From positions 1-41,429 of the forward strand of contig CAMCTY010000016.1 in the NCBI GenBank assembly GCA_945878725.1: a stretch of 41,429 bases of DNA. Direction: 5' to 3'. Positions within the stretch are counted from its first letter, which is position 1. The number at the start of each line of letters is the position of its first letter. The translations under genes were made by a program, and so were the position numbers. The notes beneath the pieces were generated by a model, which was given only the letters and a program-made list of their open reading frames with translations, was not told the origin of the DNA and searched no databases. Of the stretch, positions 15,585 through 24,940 are shown one piece after another. Origin of the DNA: Bifidobacterium breve (GTDB lineage Bacteria > Actinomycetota > Acidimicrobiia > Acidimicrobiales > Acidimicrobilacustridaceae).

Positions 15585-18011
15585 CTATTTCGTCAGGTTC
15601 CGACTTTTCTGAGTTCTCCCACGGGCGAGCATCCCGGTTACGCCACTCAGGCGGGAAGAAACCAGAAGTAGCACGAGTGCAAGGACCGAGACCGCGAGGC
15701 CGAGGTGCAGCCCGGGCGGGGTGAATTCAAGTTTCACCTCGCTTGAGCCTGCCTCGATCGGAACAGCCAATGTGAGACCGTTGGCCCTGACCACCGGGGC
15801 GCGTTTGCCATTGACAGTCGCTGACCAGCCATCAAGCCAACCCGTTGAGACAACGAGAAGTCCGGGAGCACTGGACTCCACAACAAAACGACCGCATCCA
15901 TGCTCTCCGATCGAGCCCTCGACTACTGCTTCCGAATTTCCAAGAGCGGAACCCTCGCGGACAAGCAGGCTGATCGGCGCCGACGGTTCTATGAACACCG
16001 TGTTCCGGAAGTCCGATGCTTCGATCAGCAAACTTCGGGTGATCTCGCCAAGTGTCGCCACCTCCGTCCGGGACGCGACGTAAGCCTCGGGAAGACGCGG
16101 ATCGCGTCGCCAAACACGAAGCTCTGAATCGCCGACAGATGACACGTTGCTCCAGCCCGATCCCGATGGTCGAAATCCCGGTTTCGCGATGATCGTCGTA
16201 ATGCGGAGAACGTCCGCCATCCATCCCGGAGACCAGAGCCTGTTTCCGTCTATCGAGCCGTATGACACGGCGCCCGTGATATCGGCAAAGACCTTTTGCA
16301 GCAACGGGTCATACCCGTTGATCATCTGCGTGCCATCGATCACGGGTGTCGATGGGTCGAGGAGAAACGGCACCACCTGGCCTTCGCCTACCCATCGATC
16401 GACACCACCCGGAGCGTCATATGGGGGGACCGCCCGGGCTCCGTTGCCATTCTGATCTGCTCCAATCTTCGTGCCGGGCCAGTCCGAATTTCGCCACGGA
16501 GCCGCAACAGCGAAGACAATCATGCTCACCGAGCAAAGACCAAGGACGAGTCCTATCCCTATCCTGCGCGACCAGCACATCACCACCACAGACCAGGCGA
16601 AGGCGAGAGCTACGGCGGCAGGAAAACCGAGAGCCATCAATCGATCCCCCGAGCCCACCATCGCTCCACCAAAATCACCCATCGCAGGAAGTAGGACGAT
16701 CGCAGCCGCCAAAGGAATGGTGGTGACGACAAGCTTTGTTGCCCAGCGCGATGGTTCGGTGACGAGCGCCTTCATGCCAGCACCGGCAAGCCACGCGGCG
16801 GCGAGGTTGAACAACAAGATGTTCCGCGACCATGCCCGGAACAGCGACGCACCCGGCACCAAATCGAATACCAACCGGCCGAAAGGTGTGCTGCTCCCGA
16901 GCGCCAGCACCAACCCCCAGATAGCGACCATGACGAGACCGATCACGCGCCGGTCGCGCCGGTACGCGACGATTCCGACTACGGCAAGCATGAGAACCGC
17001 AATGCCAACGTGATTCGACGCCTCGTGATAGTTCTCCGCCACGATCCCGTTCTCGCCACCGATCCATGGAGACGACAGGCCGGGAAATCCTCTTCCACCA
17101 CCCCAGACATGAGGAAGAAACGACGTCATCAGATCTTTGGGTTGAGCGGCATAGGACATCGCCGCCTCGAACGTCAGCGATGGCCGCTCACTGGTTTTGC
17201 TAAAGAGATAGAGGGGAAGAAGTTGAACCGCTCCCAGGCAGATTCCGAGACCGGCTCCAAATCCGACCCTGAGCAGAGGCCATGGACCTGCGTCGCGTCT
17301 CGCCAGTCGAACCACCGAATAGATAGCTAGGCCGAAGCCAGTGATCCAGATGATCTGTGGACCACCACTGACGGTGATCAACGCCAGCGGAATCACCATC
17401 ACCGAAGCGCGTTTCAGTGACCATCGTTCGGAGACCAAATCGGAGCCGAGAAAGACCCACGGGATCCATGCCGAACACACGATGAAATTCATGTGGACAA
17501 AGTGCAAGATGAAGAATCCGTTGAGGCCATACGCGATCGCCGTCACTGCAGCGGCGGGGCCAGAACGCCACGAACGCCATGACCAGAAGTAGGCCCCCGT
17601 TGCCGCCACGACAACGTGAAAGAGGATCCACCATCGAAGGCCGATCACCGGGTTCACGAGTCCGAATACGGCATTGAACGGATAGAAGATCCCGGCCTGG
17701 CCTACTCCAGCAACGTTCTGACCGGCGAAGACCCAATTGCTCCAGAACGGCGAGTCTCCGGCGAGAATCGAATCCCACACCCACGTGGTTATCGGCAAGT
17801 GGTACGAGGGGACATCGCCGACGAAGGGTGAATCAATACCCACGACAAGTCCCAGGAACGGCAGTGAGACGACACCGATGGCGACGACGAGGTACTTCCA
17901 TACTTCGGCGGGAACCAGTCGAATCCTGTCGATCGCGGCAGTAAACGGCAAACTTCTACGGGGTTCACGTGCGTTGCTGGAAATCTGATTGCTCGACCCC
18001 ACGCTATTCAT
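15585..18011 (-). CDS. YfhO-like polytopic membrane protein (GT-C fold)
   Basis: The 808-residue protein has about a dozen hydrophobic segments in its first 480 residues and a C-terminal soluble beta-rich domain of about 280 residues. A last membrane helix and a basic tail close it. An early loop contains DSPFVGDVPSYHLP and FWSNWVFAGQNVAGVGQAGIFYPF, typical of YfhO / GT-C-like proteins of unknown or glycosyltransferase function. The C-terminal TGWLDGWSATVNGKRAPV matches the usual YfhO end. It probably moves sugars from a lipid carrier outside the membrane. Its start overlaps the stop of the methyltransferase remnant by 4 bases (ATGA). It is convergent with the DegT-type gene, 20 bases apart. 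Confidence 0.85.
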   Translation of the reverse strand: MNSVGSSNQISSNAREPRRSLPFTAAIDRIRLVPAEVWKYLVVAIGVVSLPFLGLVVGIDSPFVGDVPSYHLPITTWVWDSILAGDSPFWSNWVFAGQNVAGVGQAGIFYPFNAVFGLVNPVIGLRWWILFHVVVAATGAYFWSWRSWRSGPAAAVTAIAYGLNGFFILHFVHMNFIVCSAWIPWVFLGSDLVSERWSLKRASVMVIPLALITVSGGPQIIWITGFGLAIYSVVRLARRDAGPWPLLRVGFGAGLGICLGAVQLLPLYLFSKTSERPSLTFEAAMSYAAQPKDLMTSFLPHVWGGGRGFPGLSSPWIGGENGIVAENYHEASNHVGIAVLMLAVVGIVAYRRDRRVIGLVMVAIWGLVLALGSSTPFGRLVFDLVPGASLFRAWSRNILLFNLAAAWLAGAGMKALVTEPSRWATKLVVTTIPLAAAIVLLPAMGDFGGAMVGSGDRLMALGFPAAVALAFAWSVVVMCWSRRIGIGLVLGLCSVSMIVFAVAAPWRNSDWPGTKIGADQNGNGARAVPPYDAPGGVDRWVGEGQVVPFLLDPSTPVIDGTQMINGYDPLLQKVFADITGAVSYGSIDGNRLWSPGWMADVLRITTIIAKPGFRPSGSGWSNVSSVGDSELRVWRRDPRLPEAYVASRTEVATLGEITRSLLIEASDFRNTVFIEPSAPISLLVREGSALGNSEAVVEGSIGEHGCGRFVVESSAPGLLVVSTGWLDGWSATVNGKRAPVVRANGLTLAVPIEAGSSEVKLEFTPPGLHLGLAVSVLALVLLLVSSRLSGVTGMLARGRTQKSRNLTK

Positions 18012-18433
18012 CGCTGATCCTTCGCCGATGCTCCCGGACGAATCCCCACGGCCACCAGGTTCTTCCCGAACGGGGGTGAGCCGATCATCGATTCGAGAAA
18101 CCGGCTGAGAGGAACCACAACCGAGTCGTAAAGGCCGGATGATCCCGCATCCAGTCGGGACACACCCAAAAGTCTGTACAACACGAAATAGGGAAAGACG
18201 CCAAGGATGTCCATCCAGCGGATCGATACGGATTCGAAACCCGCATCAAGAAGTACCTGCCGCAAAAGTTCCTCGTCGTAGCGGCGATAGTGGCCTGACT
18301 TGAAATCCAAGCTGCCATACAGCCCTGGCATCGCCGGAACAAAGACCGAAACGGTTCCACCCGGACGCAGCAGGGCGCAGGCCGTTCGGAGTTCGGAGTT
18401 CGACGACCACTCCGTCCGACGACTTGAAGTCGT
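18008..18433 (-). pseudogene. 5'-deleted class I SAM methyltransferase remnant
   Basis: The frame ending at 18008 reads ALLRPGGTVSVFVPAMPGLY followed by RRYDEELLRQVLLDAGFESV, the second half of a Methyltransf_11/23-type enzyme (post-motif III region). An in-frame TGA lies at 18434-18436, and the only ATG is at 18331, inside the domain. The Gly-rich SAM-binding motif I and motif II are therefore missing. No other frame upstream restores them. The remaining 107-residue frame overlaps the YfhO-like gene by ATGA, the residue of a former operon. A sequencing frameshift would not explain it, since no upstream half is found. Confidence 0.65.
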
Positions 18434-18621
18434 TCATTGACACCACCAACACACAGCACTTCACTTAACAGAACTATCACAGTCCCGCCCCAAATCCGAT
18501 TTCCCTACACCGTCGAACCAGTGGATCACATGAGGAACCAACCGTTTCGAGTGACCCGTACGTTTACCTTGTCCTAGATTCCATTCTCCGGAACAGATCC
18601 GGGCAACGAAAGGCCGGAACC

Positions 18622-19365
18622 ATGTTCGATCTGAACGGGAAGACCGCACTTGTGACCGGCGCCGGCCAGGGCGTGGGCCTCGGCATCGCACAGACGCTCA
18701 TCGAGGCTGGCGCTCGGGTGTTCGTAAACGATCTTGATCCGGAAAGGGCCACGGCCGCGGCTGCGCAACTCGGTGCCAACGCAACTGCCCTGCCCTTCGA
18801 TGTCGCCGATGGCGACGCAGTCGAGAAAGCCATTGCCGGTGTCGGGCCAATCGACATCCTCGTCAACAACGCCGGCATTCCTCCATCGATGCGTGCGATC
18901 AAGTTCCGCGATCTTCCCCGTTCCGAGTGGGCTCCCTACATCGACGTCAACCTGTACGGAGTTCTCAACTGCGTGAAAGCCGTGATCGACGGAATGTGCG
19001 AACGGCGATGGGGACGCATCATCACCATCTCGTCCGGAGCGGGAACACAGGGTCTGAACATCGGAGTTTCGATCTACGGCGCCGGCAAGGGTGCTGGCAT
19101 CGGGTTCATGCGACATCTCGCAATGGAATGTGCTGGCGACGGAGTTACTGCCAACACGCTCGCACTCGGATTGATGGCCAGAGAATCCTCACCTGACGGG
19201 GAAGAGTCGCGAACAGTGACCGAGAAGATGGCACGTCTCGTTCCCGTCGGACGTCTCGGCACCGGTGCTGACATCGGTCACGCCTGCGTTTACCTCGCCT
19301 CTAACGAAGCGTCGTGGGTCACCGGACAAACTATCTCGATCAACGGTGGCTCCGCGACCACCTGA
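18622..19365 (+). CDS. Short-chain dehydrogenase/reductase (SDR)
   Basis: The 247-residue protein is a complete classical SDR. It has the cofactor motif TGAGQGVG, an Asp after the second strand (FVNDLD, pointing to NAD(H)), ILVNNAG, the catalytic Ser in ISSGAG, and SIYGAGK with the Tyr-xxx-Lys pair. The end SWVTGQTISINGGSATT is typical. It oxidises a secondary alcohol or reduces a ketone; the substrate is unknown, though the FabG-like close suggests an acyl or hydroxyl lipid type. The ATG at 18622 is preceded by AAAGG. It is a single gene between the methyltransferase remnant and the convergent amidohydrolase. Confidence 0.93.
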   Translation: MFDLNGKTALVTGAGQGVGLGIAQTLIEAGARVFVNDLDPERATAAAAQLGANATALPFDVADGDAVEKAIAGVGPIDILVNNAGIPPSMRAIKFRDLPRSEWAPYIDVNLYGVLNCVKAVIDGMCERRWGRIITISSGAGTQGLNIGVSIYGAGKGAGIGFMRHLAMECAGDGVTANTLALGLMARESSPDGEESRTVTEKMARLVPVGRLGTGADIGHACVYLASNEASWVTGQTISINGGSATT

Positions 19366-19456
19366 TTTAGCTCTTCTCCTCCTGCTCGTCACTTCCGGTT
19401 TTTGCGACACCTTATTGACGTTGGCGGTTAGCGAGAGAACTGCTTCTAATTACGGA

Positions 19457-20914
19457 CTACTTGCTTCGCTCTGACAGCAGTGAGCGGGCGTAGCCCTCAA
19501 CGCTTGTGCCGTCGAAGAAGTTCGGGTTCATTGAACCGTGAAGTTTGATTGTGTTATCGCACACAAACTCCCGAAAATCTGAACGATCAAGTAGCTCATG
19601 TTCAACTAGTTCATATGCCTCGGGGAGAACCCCCGTCATGTCCTGGACATCCCAGTGTCCGAGGTCGGAGCCAAGAATCGGCTGCAAGCGCGCACGACAC
19701 GGGTTGACATCGTCGGCGAATGCCCAAGCAATCGTCCGATCGTCGGCTTCACAACCGAAATAGAAGCGGTCGAATTGGTTCACGATGTCACTGGCTGATG
19801 AGACACCGCACTCGCGAAAATCATCTAGGTCTACGGGAGGGTTATCGCTCTGCGAAAGCATGGCTTCACGCACGTGCGGATCAGCAAAGCGTTGGCCCCC
19901 ATAGGTGTCTAGCAATTGATTCCACAGCCCATGATCAAGTTTCGCAGGGTCGTACTGGCCAATCGCGTCTCCGCCGCGTTTCTCCCAACGATCAACGAGG
20001 TCGCAAAGCAACTGGACACCTGTCGAAACTCCACCTTCCATGAATGCAAATGTGAGATTTGGGAACCTGTGACTGACCCCACCAAAGAAAAGCGCCTTCG
20101 CAAACGCGTCTCCTGCAGCACCAAAGTTTCCGATGTGGTTGTACATGTAGCGCGATAACGAAGTCCTTAACCCATGGCCCTGCGCGGGAGAGTGGACCGT
20201 GACGGCAACCCCAAGGTCGACACATCGCTGCCACACCGGGTCGTAATCGTGATCACTATCGAGGGCGAGTAGATCAATGCGCGCTGGCGTATTCGCTGAA
20301 GGTGCCCTCACCACCATGTTGTTGAGCATCACGACCTTGAAGCCCAGCGTCAGAACCGCATGATCAAGCGCGGTGATGGCCTCTTCTGGAGTGGCGGTCG
20401 GAATTGCGGCTGCCGCAGTCAGTCGGTCTCCATAACCATCGAGTAGGTCAGCGAGGTAGGTGTTCAGCCCCATGCACGCACCCACGCGTAGCGCATCGTC
20501 CGGATGACCAATACATGCAAGCGCTGCGCTTGGATACAAGATTGAAAAGTCGATACCGATTTCATCGAGTCGCTCATAGAGAAGCCCCGGCATGAAACCA
20601 GTGGCCCGATCGAGGGCGTTTCCCGGCAAGGCCCACCACGGCGTCATCCATGCCCCTGGCCGAGGGATCCGCCCCCGTGGCCTCATGCTTGCGGCGTTGT
20701 CTCCTGATCGTGTCGTGAACGATGGTGAAATCGCTGAGAAACCTGACGCAACATCATCACCAGCAACTTTTGCGATGTACTCAACAAGAACAGGCAGGGA
20801 CTCGACCACGTGCCCGTCGGCATCGACAACAGGATGATCGATTGCGGCACGGACCCCTGCGACCAAAGATGACATGGCAAACGGTACAGCGGACCCCTCG
20901 TTGCGTGCGCTCAA
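19457..20914 (-). CDS. Amidohydrolase-2 family hydrolase
   Basis: The 485-residue protein is a second amidohydrolase-2 TIM barrel, not closely similar to the one at 12100. It has VVDADGHVVES with the first metal ligands, IGIDFSILYPSAALA, TVHSPAQG with a metal His, and GSDLGHWDVQD with the catalytic Asp near the end. A long C-terminal helix region makes it larger than the usual 300-400 residues. The start is a TTG at 20914 overlapping the kinase stop by 4 bases. An ATG at 20875 would shorten it by 13 residues and is about as likely. It is the last gene of a three-gene minus-strand operon. Substrate unknown. Confidence 0.87.
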   Translation of the reverse strand: MSARNEGSAVPFAMSSLVAGVRAAIDHPVVDADGHVVESLPVLVEYIAKVAGDDVASGFSAISPSFTTRSGDNAASMRPRGRIPRPGAWMTPWWALPGNALDRATGFMPGLLYERLDEIGIDFSILYPSAALACIGHPDDALRVGACMGLNTYLADLLDGYGDRLTAAAAIPTATPEEAITALDHAVLTLGFKVVMLNNMVVRAPSANTPARIDLLALDSDHDYDPVWQRCVDLGVAVTVHSPAQGHGLRTSLSRYMYNHIGNFGAAGDAFAKALFFGGVSHRFPNLTFAFMEGGVSTGVQLLCDLVDRWEKRGGDAIGQYDPAKLDHGLWNQLLDTYGGQRFADPHVREAMLSQSDNPPVDLDDFRECGVSSASDIVNQFDRFYFGCEADDRTIAWAFADDVNPCRARLQPILGSDLGHWDVQDMTGVLPEAYELVEHELLDRSDFREFVCDNTIKLHGSMNPNFFDGTSVEGYARSLLSERSK

Positions 20915-21987
20915 AATCCACCACTCGACCTGATAGCCGAGCGAGCTTCAAGATCTGCGACCGCAGTCTGAGCTCGGTCAAGGAATGCCGCCGCAAATAC
21001 TTGGCGTTGCGGTGTCGCATCGTCTGGAAAAGTAACTACCTGACACGATGCCAAAACCGTGTACGCCGCATGTACTCGATGGGCCAGCCATACGTCATCC
21101 CACGAGAGCGGTTCTCCCCCGCCCGCATTCCAAATTTCGAGATAGTGCGAAAGTAAGTCACGTTCATGGGAACGTCGTTCGTCAATCGCAAGCGACATCG
21201 TGAGGAAGTAGCTGACATCTCTCATCGGGGTGTTGATGTTGATGATCCCCCAATCTAAGAATCCTGTGCGATCTCCATCAAAGAAGAGATTGCCGATGTG
21301 GGCGTCACCATGAATCACGGTCTGTGGACCTTGATGCCATAGCTCCTGCAGTTGGTCCGAATTCTTGATGCAAAGCTCTGCGATCTCAGCAAATGCATCG
21401 CTCAACCGATCTCGGTTGTTCTCGAGGCCGTAGCGAAGCATGACGGATCCGTAGTCGCTGCTTGAACTCGATGCCAAAATCCAAGGAACTTCCGATGCTC
21501 GCACATTGGGTTCGCGATAACACAGATGAAGTGCTGCTAAGTCCTCAAGTGCTCCCGCTGCCGAATCAGGAGAGACCCCAAGGCGACCATCGGAGATCAC
21601 ACAACCAGATGCATCGAGATCTTCAAGAAGAAGAATGAACGTTCCATCGGCGCGCTCCTCGGCAACCAAAACTTCGGGGACACGCATGCCGAGCTTTGGC
21701 GCAAGCTGCTCATAGAACTTCACCTCGCGCTCGCCCATGCCGGTGCGGAGAATCGCCTCACGGCGGTTCGGGTCCGTAGGCGGAAGTTTGCAGAACATGG
21801 TCTCTGGTGCGCCACCAGAAACGTCATACAAAACGCGTAAGTTTGCGTGTGAGTTGGTGACTTGCCGCTGGTTCGTAACTTCAATTGAAGCGACTTGCAC
21901 GCCAGGGAACCTCACTGAAAGCGCCTGTGAAAGCCACTCGGGGCGAATCTCAGACGCGGTTGGCGGCAGCTCAGAGATGTCTGTCAC
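20911..21987 (-). CDS. APH/ACAD10-like phosphotransferase
   Basis: The 358-residue protein has the aminoglycoside-phosphotransferase kinase fold: an N-lobe with MFCKLPPTDP and FYEQLAPKLGMRVPEV, FILLLEDLDA as the hinge, the catalytic loop VIHGDAHIGNLFF, and the metal site FLDWGIIN (DWG in place of DFG). This actinobacterial group resembles the kinase domain of ACAD10, which phosphorylates hydroxyacyl-CoAs. Antibiotic resistance is not implied. The start is a GTG at 21987 overlapping the dehydrogenase stop by 4 bases (GTGA). Between a hydroxyacid dehydrogenase and an amidohydrolase, a hydroxylated acid or its CoA ester is a reasonable but unproved substrate. Confidence 0.88.
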   Translation of the reverse strand: MTDISELPPTASEIRPEWLSQALSVRFPGVQVASIEVTNQRQVTNSHANLRVLYDVSGGAPETMFCKLPPTDPNRREAILRTGMGEREVKFYEQLAPKLGMRVPEVLVAEERADGTFILLLEDLDASGCVISDGRLGVSPDSAAGALEDLAALHLCYREPNVRASEVPWILASSSSSDYGSVMLRYGLENNRDRLSDAFAEIAELCIKNSDQLQELWHQGPQTVIHGDAHIGNLFFDGDRTGFLDWGIININTPMRDVSYFLTMSLAIDERRSHERDLLSHYLEIWNAGGGEPLSWDDVWLAHRVHAAYTVLASCQVVTFPDDATPQRQVFAAAFLDRAQTAVADLEARSAIRSSGGF

Positions 21988-23081
21988 TTCTCTCCCACCG
22001 CGACCTCGCCTACGAGCGCAACCTGATTCTTGAGCGATTCGCCGGAGATGTAGCGCTCTACATTCGCACGGAAGAGTGCATGCAGGTTTGCCCAGAAGTT
22101 GTCACTGGACGTCGCGCAATGGGCAGAAATCATGAGATTCGGTACTTCCCAAAGCTCCGAACTTTTGTCAAGTGGTTCGGAGCTAGCCACGTCAATCGCC
22201 GCGCCAGCAAGATGGCCAGATCGAAGCCCGTCAGCCAATGCTCGTTCATCAACTGCACTTCCACGTCCCACATTGATGAACAGCGAACCTTTTGGCATCG
22301 TGGCAAATTCAACGTGCCCAAATAATCCTCGGGTCGTCGCCAACTCGGGTACTGAAGAAACCACCGCATCGCATCGGGCCAGCATGTTGTGAAGTTGATC
22401 GGCCGGAAAGAGTTCATCGACATCGGGATCGCTGTCACCTTGGCGGGCAGACGCTCGAGTCGAAAGCACTTCCATTCCAAATGCTCGGGCCCGCAACGCC
22501 ACCTGGCGTCCTATTGCACCAAACCCCACAATCCCGAGTGTTGCGCCGGCAACTTCCTTCCCGTACTTCGGCTCCCAAGTATGGACTCGTTGCATTGCAT
22601 CAATCTCAGGAAGGCGCTTCCACTGCTGCAGCAAACGCGCCAGGACAAATTCGGCAATGGATACGGCGTTGACACCGGCAGCATTCGTGAGGCGGATTCC
22701 CGCCGGACCGAGACCGGCCGACAACAATTGGCTGGCACCGGCCCCCATGCCCTGAACCCATCGAAGATTTGGAGCAATCGTGGCCACATCGAACGGCAAA
22801 TCCATGGCAAGGACAATCTCGACTCGAGCGAACGCATCGCGCTGCTGTTGCGTCATCTCCGGGCATAACTGGCGATAATCCTCATCGGGCTTCGCGCCGC
22901 GTTGCGTGCGGAGTTCTTCACTTTCGCTGTAGCGAACATCGAGAACTTCGATACGTGTATCTACTGCTTTCAGCGCGGCGATATCGCGCTCAAATTCCGC
23001 ACGCGGGCGCAGTTCCCATTCTTCTGGGTACATGATCCCCACCACGATTGGCGCACTGGCATCGCCTTCACCAACGCGCAT
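21984..23081 (-). CDS. D-isomer-specific 2-hydroxyacid dehydrogenase
   Basis: The protein is 365 residues from the ATG at 23081, chosen because a GGGGGG ribosome site lies seven bases before it and the family's first strand (VVGIMYPEEW) follows soon after. ATGs at 23153 and 23099 would lengthen it. The NAD motif GIVGFGAIGRQVA, the substrate-binding Arg in INVGRGSAVDE, the Glu of VASSEPLD and the catalytic His in ISAHCATSS are all present, so it should be active. It interconverts a 2-keto acid and a D-2-hydroxy acid with NAD(P)H. It heads the operon with the kinase and amidohydrolase and is divergent from the SMP-30 gene across 160 bases. Confidence 0.92.
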   Translation of the reverse strand: MRVGEGDASAPIVVGIMYPEEWELRPRAEFERDIAALKAVDTRIEVLDVRYSESEELRTQRGAKPDEDYRQLCPEMTQQQRDAFARVEIVLAMDLPFDVATIAPNLRWVQGMGAGASQLLSAGLGPAGIRLTNAAGVNAVSIAEFVLARLLQQWKRLPEIDAMQRVHTWEPKYGKEVAGATLGIVGFGAIGRQVALRARAFGMEVLSTRASARQGDSDPDVDELFPADQLHNMLARCDAVVSSVPELATTRGLFGHVEFATMPKGSLFINVGRGSAVDERALADGLRSGHLAGAAIDVASSEPLDKSSELWEVPNLMISAHCATSSDNFWANLHALFRANVERYISGESLKNQVALVGEVAVGEK

Positions 23082-23241
23082 GTAGCCCCCCAAGGTCATC
23101 TGACGAGGCTTCAGGAGAGCCTCGTCGCTCTTCCCAGTGTTCCAAACTTCCATTGCGCCCGCCGTCTGAACCCTCACAAAGATTTCACAGCCCACCAAAG
23201 CTTGTTGCCGAATAGGGTTTCCAGCGACACAGGGGGAAATC

Positions 23242-24135
23242 ATGGAAATCGAAATCGTTGCTGAAGGACTTGGCTTTGCCGAAGGTCCAGTCGTGATGCC
23301 TAACGGTGACATCGTCACCGTCGATGTGCGCGGTGGGCGACTCATGCGAACCCAGGCAGACGGTTCAACCCGAGAAATTGCATCGCCCGGCGGTGGTCCG
23401 AACGGAGCCGCTATCGGCCCGGATGGGGCGCTGTACGTCGTCAATAACGGTGGCTTTCCCTGGAGCAATCGAAACGGGATGCTGATTCCCCTCGACGAAC
23501 ACGGCAGTAATCAGCCGGCGAACTTTGAGGGCGGATGGGTCGACAGAATCGATCCCGAAACTGGCAACATCGATCGGATCTTTGATGGCCTTGACGGAGA
23601 ACGATTCCGCGGTCCGAATGACATCGTCTTCGACCAAACCGGCGGTTTCTGGTTTACCGACCTTGGAAAGTCCGACGCTCGCTCGATGGACCGAGGCTCA
23701 CTGTTCTATGCCCGTCCCGATGGATCCGGATTGCGCCGTATCGCTTCGGGCCTCATGGGCCCCAATGGTGTCGGCCTTTCACCCGACGGATCAATCGTCT
23801 ATGTCGCCGAAACAATGACCGGCCGTCTCTTGGCTTGGGACGTTGTTGGCCCGGGTGAACTATCTGGTCCACAGCGGATACTGATGGCGACGCCGAATCA
23901 CTTTGATTCGTTGGCTGTCGAAGCCGACGGGACAGTCGTTGTTGCGGCGATCTCTCATGGGATTTGTGTATTCCGGCCAAGTGGAGAAATCGACTACGTC
24001 GACGTTCCTGATTTCATGACGACCAATATTTGTTTCGGCGAGGATGACATGCAATCGGCCTTCATCACAATGTCGGCGTCAGGACGCCTCGCCAAGGCGC
24101 GCTGGCCGCGCCCAGGTCTGCGACTCGCGTTTTAG
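23242..24135 (+). CDS. SMP-30/gluconolactonase family hydrolase
   Basis: The 297-residue protein is a six-bladed propeller of the SMP-30/LRE type. It has LGFAEGPVVMPNGD with the metal-ligand Glu, GGGPNGAAIGPDGALYVVNNGG, RGPNDIVFDQTGGFWFTD with the second Asn/Asp ligands, and MGPNGVGLSPDGSIVYVAE with the catalytic Asp. Members open sugar-acid lactones or other esters using Ca or Zn. AGGGGGA stands five bases before the ATG. With the divergent D-2-hydroxyacid dehydrogenase it could form a lactone to hydroxy/keto acid route; this link is inferred from position only. Confidence 0.92.
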   Translation: MEIEIVAEGLGFAEGPVVMPNGDIVTVDVRGGRLMRTQADGSTREIASPGGGPNGAAIGPDGALYVVNNGGFPWSNRNGMLIPLDEHGSNQPANFEGGWVDRIDPETGNIDRIFDGLDGERFRGPNDIVFDQTGGFWFTDLGKSDARSMDRGSLFYARPDGSGLRRIASGLMGPNGVGLSPDGSIVYVAETMTGRLLAWDVVGPGELSGPQRILMATPNHFDSLAVEADGTVVVAAISHGICVFRPSGEIDYVDVPDFMTTNICFGEDDMQSAFITMSASGRLAKARWPRPGLRLAF

Positions 24136-24169
24136 AACTGCCCCGAAGCAGAGACTCTGAACTGCTTTG

Positions 24170-24940
24170 CTAATCCGACTCTTCGGTTCGTTGTCGTGCA
24201 GAAGTATCGCGACCCGCCTTTGCAAATGTCCCAGCGTTGAATGGTCGACGGGCGCCACTCGATGCTTCAAGGCTTAGTGCTCCTTGGAACGAGAGTTCTT
24301 CACCTTGGCGGTAGAGGGAAAGAATTTCGCCAACAGCCGGCGTAGACGCGATTTGATCAGCTAGTTGCAGCGAAAATGGAATCAGTTCGTCGTGAGCAAC
24401 GACATGATTTACGAGTCCAATCTGTAACGCTGTGGCTGCATCGACAAAATTTCCAGTGATCGAAAGTTCACGCGCCCGACGCACTCCGATGGCACGGGGA
24501 AGTAACGCGGTCAATCCCCACGTCGGGACAACGCCAAGTCGCGCATGAGTATCGGCGAATCTCGCCTGAGTTGACGCCACGATAAATGTTGCGCTCAACG
24601 CAATTTCAAGTCCACCAGAGACACACGCACCATTCACTGCACAAATCACTGGTGTCGCCATCGCTCGAAGCGCGCGACCCGGGTTTATCGAGAATTGAGC
24701 GTTGCGAGCATTGAACGCCGGATCAATGTCTGTGAAGTCAACGCCTGCAGTAAAAACGGGATCTTCGCCCGTCAACACCACGACCCTGACCGAGTCATCC
24801 GCATCGAGGTCGGCGAGAAGACCGCAAAGCTGCGATCGCATCTCAGTCGACAACGCATTTTTCTTCTCTGGTCGATCAATCGTCACGAGACGAATGTCCC
24901 CGTGCGATTCACACCGCAGGTTCGTCATAGGGGTTGTCAT
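24170..24940 (-). CDS. Enoyl-CoA hydratase/isomerase (crotonase) family protein
   Basis: The 256-residue protein is a crotonase-fold enzyme: TIDRPEKKNALSTEM for CoA binding, GACVSGGLEIAL for the oxyanion hole, and RFADTHARLGVVPTWGL. The first catalytic Glu of hydratases is kept (GGLE). The second, normally in QPE, is His in DTH. The DTHAR form is common among mycobacterial-type crotonase proteins annotated as hydratases, so activity may be hydration, isomerisation or something else. It overlaps the upstream flavin-binding gene by 4 bases (ATGA). Confidence 0.92.
   Translation of the reverse strand: MTTPMTNLRCESHGDIRLVTIDRPEKKNALSTEMRSQLCGLLADLDADDSVRVVVLTGEDPVFTAGVDFTDIDPAFNARNAQFSINPGRALRAMATPVICAVNGACVSGGLEIALSATFIVASTQARFADTHARLGVVPTWGLTALLPRAIGVRRARELSITGNFVDAATALQIGLVNHVVAHDELIPFSLQLADQIASTPAVGEILSLYRQGEELSFQGALSLEASSGARRPFNAGTFAKAGRDTSARQRTEESD

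Noticed and set aside
20911..21987. Aminoglycoside resistance gene
   Set aside because: The kinase fold is shared, but the sequence is of the actinobacterial ACAD10-like group and sits in a catabolic operon; no resistance-specific residues are recognised.
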